Positions 50,501 to 59,500 of a stretch of DNA of 64,000 bases are shown in pieces (the first letter of the stretch is position 1; each line of letters opens with the position of its first letter). Location: assembly GCA_023055355.1 (NCBI GenBank), contig JALJCS010000037.1, positions 2,418,001 to 2,482,000 on the forward strand, written 5' to 3'. The translations under genes and the position numbers were made by a program. The notes under the pieces are model-generated. The model was not told where the DNA came from. It did no database searches and saw only the letters and a list, made by a program, of their open reading frames with translations. This stretch comes from Agelaius tricolor (lineage: Eukaryota > Chordata > Aves > Passeriformes > Icteridae).

Positions 50501-53500
50501 GATTATTCAGAGACACTCTGTGCTTACTGTAACACTTATGTGCAACAATTCAAATAAATCAGAGGGGTGCTAGAAAATCAGCAGAGGCCACAGGTCAGTG
50601 ACAGAGCACACAGGAGTTTCCAGGTAGAAAAACCAAGCAGTGCTCTCTCATTTTCCCCTCTGACTGTTAATGTTAAGGAATCAGTTGTATTCCCTTTGTA
50701 ACAAAGAACTTTCCATTCTTGCTGAGCAAATGGCCTCAGCTTTCAGATTTAACAGCAGCAGAGTTACCTCTGATGGCTCCCAGCTTCCTTGGCCACCCCT
50801 GTGGGGCTTTGCGAGAATCTGAATTTCTGTGAATGAACATTTTGATTTTTAGACAAATATCACTAACTCTGAAAGTCCTGTCTCCACCCACAGAAAGGTT
50901 TTGTGGGTAGAATAATGAGCTAAAACACAAATCCATTAAAGACATGGAGGCATTTTCATTTTCTTTGTTGTTTTGTATTAGAAATAGTTCGGAAGCATAA
51001 GCAGCATCCTTCAGGTGGATGCAACTAAAATCATAAATATCTGAATCCCAGCTACTCTAAACCATCCCCTTTCCTACCCTTACAACACAGTTACTTCAGA
51101 ATGGCACTGAAGTAAGGTTGTTTCACAACTCAGTGTATCACACTGAGTAAAGTTGTCACAGTAATACCTACTTATCTCATAGGGAGTTTAATTAATGCTG
51201 ATAAAGCACTCACAGCTGTAAGATTCTCTATGAGCTGCTTTCTGTGGGCAGCCTCCCAATATTTGTTAATTATTACAATTCTTCTCTCACTGTTGTGTTT
51301 TGCCATGTCCCCAAAGAGACTTTATTGGAGTTATCTGAGGCAGCTGATAATGTAAATGCAGGGGGGGCATCTCTGTGGCCCTGATTAAATGTGAAATTCA
51401 TTGACACAGAACCTCATTAAATAATCCGACATCAGCCCCGCTCTGCAACCCAAGTAACAGATTGCCTCTCTGTCCTTCTCCAGAGGAGGAACCCGAGCTG
51501 GGGAAGCTGTCAGTGTCAGAGCCTGGCTGGGATGGTTTCCAGCTCACCTGGACAGCAGCAGACGGGGCCTTTGAGAGCTTTGTGCTGCAGGTGCAGGAGG
51601 CTGGCAGCCCTGAGGAGAGCCACAATGTCACAGTGCCGGGGACACTGAGCTCTGTCAATGTCACCGGCCTCAAGGCCAGCACTGCTTACACCATCACCCT
51701 GCAGGGGCTCACTCGGGGCTACAGGAGCAAGCCCCTTTCTCTTGAGACCACCACAGGTACCTTCCCTGCAGCTCTTTCTGACAGAGATGTCAGCTCCTGG
51801 GAGTGCTGGCCAGGTCCTGCTGGCTGGGACAGCCTTGCATGAGCTCCTTCAAGCTTGGCTGAACATCTCTGCCATGGAAATGCCTCATGGCCAGGCTTCT
51901 CAATGCCCTGGTGCAGCCCTTCCCTGCCTGCTTTCCCCTTTTTGTGCTCCCTTTCCTCATTCACCTGGCTGACACTAACAGCAAAACCCAGCTGGATGTT
52001 GTACCTGCCTGGGAAAGGCCAGGTTGCCTGGTAAAGTTATAAAAATCATTCCTCTATCAACCTGGATAATCAAAGCCTGGGAGTGCTCAGTTTTTGCCAT
52101 TCAGAAGCTGCCTCTGAAATTCTGCAGTAGCTTCTGTGGGACAGCCTTGCAAGGCCAGCCCTGAGCTCCTTAAAGCTTGGCTGAACATCTGTGCCATGGA
52201 AATGCCTCATGGCCAGGCTTCCCAGCCAGAGCTGCAGTGCCCTGGTGCAGCCCTTCCCTGCCTGCTTTCCCATGTTTTTGTTCCCTTTCCTCATTCACCT
52301 GGCTGACAATAACAGCAAAACCCAGCCGGATGTTGTACCTGCCTGGGAAAGGCCAGGTTGCCTGGTAAAGTTATAAAAATCATTCCTCTGTCAGCCCAGA
52401 TAATCAAAGCCTGGGAGTGTTCAGTTTTTACCCTTCAGAAGCTGCCTCTGAAATTCTGTGTAAATTCAGACTCAGTAAACATAAAAACATATGTGTGTAC
52501 CTGACTCAGGACAAGGACAAACCATATGTTCTCATATGGGAAAGGACACAAATTAATTGTTAATAAGACTAATAAAATGCATTAAGCCATCTAAGATCAT
52601 GAAATAATCTGGCCTGTAAAAGATATAGTGCAAAAAATCAAATTCAGCAGAGCTACCCTGGCACAAAACTGGCCTGAAGGGAGGCAGGTGAGCTCTGTGA
52701 TATCAGGAGCTTGCATGAAGCTCATCGAGGGCCCCAAAATAATTTTCTGGCTCATCATGTGAAAGGCAACAGTTTGAAATAAGAGCTTATGACAGGCTTT
52801 GACCATGAGAGATAAATGTATATTTACATCTCTGCTGTGTGGCTCTCTGATCCTCCCAGGTGTCATGATAACTGTAATGAACAGTGTGAATTAATTGGCA
52901 TTAAAGGGGCACCAGTGGCCTTTCCTTCAGATAATTTCTACAAGAAATTATTACAATTAGACAATTTCTGCTGCCTCTGGGCCCCCCTCAGCCCTTTGCA
53001 ACCCCCTGTCTCTGTGAGATAGCCAGAGCTGGCTGGTGCCAGGCTGCCCCAAGCACATGGTGCCCTGCCCAGAAAGGGATGAAAGCACCTGTGAGAACTA
53101 ATCAGAATTAAAAGCACAAAGTGCAGCAGAGCTTGCTTGTTTCTGTAGAGCTTAGAGCAGCCTGGCTTGGGCAGGAATGGCTGTGCTGGGTCCCAGGAAA
53201 ATGCTGAGCTTTGAGAGTCCTCACCAGGAGCTGGGAGCAGATGCCCATGGAGAGCAGAGCGATGTGCTGGACAAAGAGACAAAGCAGGAAACACATCATG
53301 GGTGTCCTGCCTCAATATGCAATGTGCTCCCTTCCTTTGCCCTGGTGAAAACAGCAGAAAATGCCCTGCTGAGGTTTTCCCTTCCCTTTCTGGGTCAAGC
53401 TCAGCAGCCAGCTTTTCAAAATCTTCCCTTCTGGGGACTTGCGATTGTTAAAAAATATCTGAACCTTCCTGTAATGCTGTGGGGATGTCTGCAGAGAGGA

Positions 53501-56500
53501 AAAAACCCCAAGGCATCTCTCCCTGTTTTGCATTTTGGCTCCAGCTCCAAAATTACAAGCCAGCTTTCACAGACTTAAGCTTTCACTGAAAGGGAAAGTA
53601 GAAGAGTAAACAAAACACAAGATTTTCTTTTGGATAAAGCAGCAGCTTTGGTTTTAGCTTCTCCTGAAACTGGAAGCTGTCTTTTCCAAATGCCCCAGGG
53701 GTATTCAAGACAGTCCTTTTGCATCTGCTTTCACGCTCAGACCTCAAAGACACGGCTGCTCCTGCAGGGAAAGGGAAATAACCATAGTTTTAAATGTTAT
53801 TTTAATATTTTTTTTCCTTATCTAACATTTTGCGACGCTTTCGTTTGATTTCCTCCCCTTAGCACCTGTCTGCTCATAACAAGCTTTTACTCACACGCCC
53901 TTCCCCAGCTGGCAGTGCTGCCAGCATGGCAGAGAGGAGCCTTTGAGAGCAGGAGGAGCTCGGGGGCCCTTCTGACGGGTGTTGTTTCCCTCCCCAGGAG
54001 AGCAGCCCGGCGTTGCTGAGCTCACGGTTTCCGACATTACCCCCGAAAGCTTCAACCTCTCCTGGACAGCCTCCAACGGCGACTTCGACGTCTTTACCAT
54101 TGAAATTATTGATTCTAACAGGTTGCTGGAGCCCATGGAGTTCAACCTCTCAGGCAACTCAAGGACTGCTCATATCTCAGGGCTTTCTCCCAGCACTGAT
54201 TTCATTGTCTACCTCTCCGGGATCTCTCGCGGGTTCCGCACACAGGCAATCAGTGCTGCAGCTACCACAGGTACACAAAACCTACCTCAGTGCTAACTCT
54301 GCTTTTTTGAACTCTTCCTTACAGGTTATGCCCCCTTCCCTGCCCTCAGCTACCCCACAGCCCACCCATTTCCCAACCTGCTGCCTTCTGAGGAAGACCG
54401 GCTGGGGACACTGTGAGCTGTGACTGTTGGAATTTGAGCCAGCATCCCATCCAGCACAGCCAGGCAATCCCATCATGCTGGGATTTCATCCACACCATGA
54501 GTCTAGACATCAAGGTTGGGGCAGCTTCTGAGGCAGAAGAGAAGCAAAGCAAATATCCCAAGAAGCAAGTGGGAGATGATTCCTTACATTCACCTTTCAG
54601 CCTGTGTGTGCATCTGTCCCACAGCTCAGAGGGGACACAGTTTCTCTCAGAAAAGCTGATTTCTAGACACAGATTTACCCAAAAGATGTCAGGCACATTT
54701 CAGTCTGTGCCAGCACAATCTTGCAAGGCACATTCACTGCTTGAATTCCACTTCAATTATTCAGGTTGTGTTGGGTGAGAGATTGAAAAGTCCATTTGAG
54801 TTGATGTCAGAGAAAGGGAATAGGCAGGCACTGAGTTGTTGGCATGTTGAACATTTCAAGGTTTTACAGTTGACAGCTTTCCCAGAAAAGACAGAGAAGT
54901 CAAATGCTCAGGATGAGAGTGGGAAGTGAGGACTGGACTACAGAAACAGAACACTGTTATTGTAGGCAGATAATGGCTCATGTTATGATTGTTAAACACC
55001 TCCACCAAATTTTGCCCCTCTAGGAAAAGTTGCTGTAGTGATTTGTCATAGGAATGGAGTAAATGTGGTCAGTGAAAGCAAAATATCAAATCTCAGCTAT
55101 CAGATAATATAATATCAATTTCCAGCAGCAACAGAATGTGAATATCCTCATGTGATGAGGGGTGGCAGGGTCAGGGTGGCAGCAGGGGTATGGGAAACAT
55201 AGAGAAACACAAGGCTGGGTGACCCTTATGACCCGTGGTCATGTGAATTCAAACTTCTCAATTTATTTTATTGCTTTGGCTTTTAATAACTGTGATACAT
55301 TTCCATTTGTTTTTTCTTCCCATAGTAGAAGAACTTCTCCTTAGCAAACTCAGTGTATCAAACGCTACCTCAGCCAGCCTGTCACTCACCTGGGAGGCAC
55401 AGGACAAGGCCTTTGACCACTTTATTCTGGAAGTCAGGAACTCTGACTTCCCCTTGGACTCCCTGGTGCTCACAGTGCCAGGGGACTCCCGGCACTCTGT
55501 AGTGAGCAACCTCAAAGCTGCCACTAATTACACAGTCCAGCTCCATGGGGTAATTGATGGGCAAGGTGGGCAGACCTTGACAGCCATGGCAACCACAGGT
55601 ATTTCACTGTTTCACCTTCCAGGTTTGCTTTTTATTCTCCTTTCTCTTGCTGTCCACCACACTGCTCTAAAACGTGGCTCCAACTCATCATCATTCCCTT
55701 GGGGAATTATAGTATGGATCCTTCCAACCATGAGGGGAGGCTGAAATGTACTGAGAGGGCTTGGAAAAAGATCTGTGGCAATGGAAAAGGCTGAAAAAGT
55801 GCCCCCAGCATTAAGAGAGGCAGTAGTAAACCATGATGGTTTCCTTATATATACACACCCCTCTGCAAGTTCAGTGTATATATAATTGCCTTGCTCCAGA
55901 TGGTTGATGTGTTTCACTCAGCATCTTTGTGCTTGATCTTGAATGAAGTTGTTCATCCCACCCTCAGTTGCTTTTCTGGGGGTGGGAGAGAGGCCTTCAT
56001 GTGGTTCTCAGCCTGGAGAGGCTCCTGCATGTCAGTTTTGTCCTCCTTAAACCCAAATGTCTCCCAAGGCATTTGCATCTCTGGTGGGCGTTCAGTGCCG
56101 CATGTGAAATGATCAACCCAAACTGCATGGAATGGTCTGGTCACCTTCTGCTGGTTCTGATATTTTCTCTGCCCAGGATTTTTATGTTCTCAGCACAGAG
56201 CAGGGCTCAAAAAACAAATTCCCCCCTTCTTGGTGGTCAGCCCACCACTCTGCCCCTTGCATTGCTCCCTTTGAGTCTCCACAGCCTGTCTTGTTTCCCT
56301 GGGTGGTGGTGGTGGTTCCAGGATGGCAGGAGATCACTAAGACTTGCCTGAGGATGTGATTCCAGCTCATTTTGCATGTAACATTCCTGGGAGTCAGGCT
56401 GTCATGATGGGAATGTGCCTGACCGTGGATGCAGGTGGCATGTGAAGGAATGTGGCCATGCCAGGTTGAGGTTGGAAAGGCCCAGTTTGCCCTCTCTGAG

Positions 56501-59500
56501 CTGCATGTGAGGCTGAGGGCTCAGTTTTCCTGGGTTTTCCACCCAAGCCTCTTTGCTTTGTGGATATTTTCCCCTCTCCTTGCCTGTCTTCAAGAGCACC
56601 GTGGTTGTACCTTCCCTGCTGGCCATGAAGGCATCCATGGTCACTGGTTGATAGCATGACATCTGTGACATCTGTGTCCTTAATCGGGGCCACTTCCATT
56701 CACCTCTTCCCAGACAGTTCCAGAGAAGGAGGTGGATTATTATTTAAAAGTCTTGCAATGAGGGACATGAGTAAAAGTTGGAACATCTTGCAGCAGTAGT
56801 TGTTTTTACCAAAGAAAAAGATTTCACTCTTTCACCACTCTCTGTCAGTGGGATCCTCTCTCTGACTTTTCTCCCAGCATGGATCACTCTTCCATCATTA
56901 TTTTTCTGTGTCTCACTGGCTGCATTTCCCAAGGTGTTCTTGGTTCCTACACAATTGACAACATAAAAATTAGAAAATCAGCCCAGAGAGCAAGCACAGG
57001 ATTCTCTGACCCTCTGACTGCTGGGTCGTGTTTGTTCTCTCTCTGGGCTTTAATGAAACTTTAATGATTTTTGTGCTAAGTGTAAGTTTAAAAAGAGAAT
57101 GAGTAAGGAGCTCTCCCTCTCCTGAAGGACAAGTTTCTCTCCTGGCAGGGCAAGGATGTGAATTTGAATTATGTCCAGCAGAAAAGGAAAGTTTTGGCTT
57201 CTTAAGGAGGTGCCCTGACCACTGAACAGTGAGGAAGGAGAGCAAGAGCAGGGTTGTGGGATTTATGGTTTATTAGACATCCTCTGATTGTGCCTAATCA
57301 GAGGATGAGGAATATCTTATCTGTGGAGTCCAGGGAGGTTTTGGCCTGAGATTAGTGCTGAGATAATCCCTGAAATCCCTCATAAACCTCTGAGTCAAAA
57401 AACAGAAGTATCTACAACTCCAGGCAACAGAAACACCAAACAGAACCTGGCCTGTGATTTCAAGGATTCCTGCCTGAATCCAGCTTTCTCTATTTTGGAA
57501 TTGCTGTGGGTCTGTATTGCCATCAAATTCCCAGTGTGGAATTCCCACAATTTGCATGTGCATGTTGTTGGTGCTTCTGTAAACCAGGCCCAGATATCAT
57601 TCAGCAAGTTGAATTTATTTTAAAAAAATTAATGAAAAAATATAAAAGTCAGCACTAATTTCAGTGGCTTCTTTCCAAAACCTGAGAAAACAGCTCTTGC
57701 AATACTGCTTGTTAAAAAAATTATATTTTTTTTATTCAACCACAGCAAAACAAGGCTAAACCATTATTTTTGAGCACCTCCAACCCCCCCTGTGCTGATT
57801 CCCCACCCCCTTGAGTAAAGCTGCCTGCTCACCTGTGTTCCTTTCTCCCCCAGAGGCTGAGCCACAGCTGGGCACCCTCGCCCTCACAAACGTTACCCCT
57901 GACAGCTTCAACCTGTCCTGGACCACCCGAGCTGGGCCCTTTGCCACGTTTGTTATCAAAATCCAAGATTCCCTGGCGGCACAGGAGGCCCAGGAGCTGA
58001 CGGTGCCAGGGGGCACCCGCAGCGCCCACATCTCAGGGCTCACAGACCACACTGCCTATGACATTCACATTCAGGGCACCACCAGGGCAGGGCTCCACAC
58101 AGAGCCCCTCACTGCTTTTGTCACCACAGGTACCTGCTCCAAGCTTTGGAGTCCCTTTCTTGGCTCAGGGAAACGCGCGTCCCAAAAAGCATCTCCCCGG
58201 CATGAAGTGTCTTGCCAGCAGCAATGGGTTTGTTTGAAAACCTGCTGCAAGGAGGGGTCAGAACAGGAATGTTGACCTTAAAAAAATTCCTAGGAGCAGG
58301 ATTAGTTTAAAGGGAGTTAAAAGGTCAGGTTGGATGGGGCTCTGAGCAAGCTGGGATAGTGGGAAGTGTCCCTGCCCATGGAACTGGATGAATTTAAGGT
58401 ACCTTCCCACCCAAATTAATCTGTGATTCCATGATTCTGTCATTAAGACCCCTCTGGAGCCTTTCTTCCATGTCTAATAATCTTTTATAACTCCTGAAGT
58501 TTGAGGGAGAACTTTCCCTGCTGCTTAGACATGACTGGCCCATGGAACACCTCCTGTCCCAGGGTGTTCCCTTCCAGAGACCTACCCAAAATGTGAATCT
58601 TGGGGATTGCTTCATTAGAAGCAAATAAGATGCAAAAAATATCTCTAAAATCAGTACTCAAATGGTAAATATTAAATACATAAGGAATTCCAAATGATAG
58701 CTCTTCAGGGGGGATTTTTTATGGCAAGTTCTAACAAAATCCATTTCAGTGTTTGTGAAATGTCAAAAGCAAACCCAAAGCCCTTTTCAGGAGAAGGTTC
58801 AGCCTTTAACTAACTGGTGTTTTCTGAAGTGAGTGGAGTTTTGAGTGGTTGGAAGATTGGCTGAATCAGCTCCTGAGCCAACAGATCAAGGCTGGACAAA
58901 TCCTGTGCAGAAATACAAGCAGTGCCTGGGCTCCAGGATCAAGGCCGGGGCTTAGCAGAGCCACCTGATCTTCCTACTTGACTTGTCAGATTTTGAGTGA
59001 GCAAAATACACTGAGACCCTTGTGGCCTTTTTTTTTTTTTTTTGATGAGTCTTAGTGGATAAATTTTGAAGTGTTTTCCACATCTTTTCACTTTGACAAA
59101 TGTCACACTGATGTGGAAAAGGAGCCCTCAGTGGAATTTAAGTTGTCAACAGAGCCCAGCAACAGCTGATTTGCACTAGCTGTGACCCTGATTGATTCAT
59201 GTTCCTGTTCTGGCTCCTCTGACCCCTCCAGCACTGAAAACTAACACTGGAGATATTCACATGCAATAGGTAAAGAACAAAATACAGAAGCTGTGAATGC
59301 CCAAACCGAGCTTGTCCCTAAATCACTGATGGTGGAGGGAAGTAGAAATAAGTAAAAAAGTAAAAAAATTGAAAGCTTTATGTGCAGCATTTCTAAAGCA
59401 GTTTTGGTTATGACTTTCTTACAGTGCAAGGGTAGCAGCAGAGATTTCCTTACAGAGGGAGCTCGGGAGGGGTTCCAGTGGATCTTGTGAGAGGAGGTGC

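Larger units (their letters stand above)
42439..51483 (+). other. TNC: TNC intron 10 (9.0 kb)
   Basis: It separates constitutive FNIII 5 from the spliced block. It holds repeat copy B (42559-42723), a short 15-bp tandem (46971-47013) and an AT-rich patch at 47380-47420. I looked for leftover FNIII-like exons (a Trp core with phase-1 borders) and saw none. The rest is unrecognised. Confidence 0.85.

Noticed and set aside
42439..51483. Search for extra A-type FNIII exons (human A2-A4 equivalents) in intron 10
   Set aside because: No phase-1 bounded stretch with the Trp core and late Tyr was seen, so no additional repeat is claimed.
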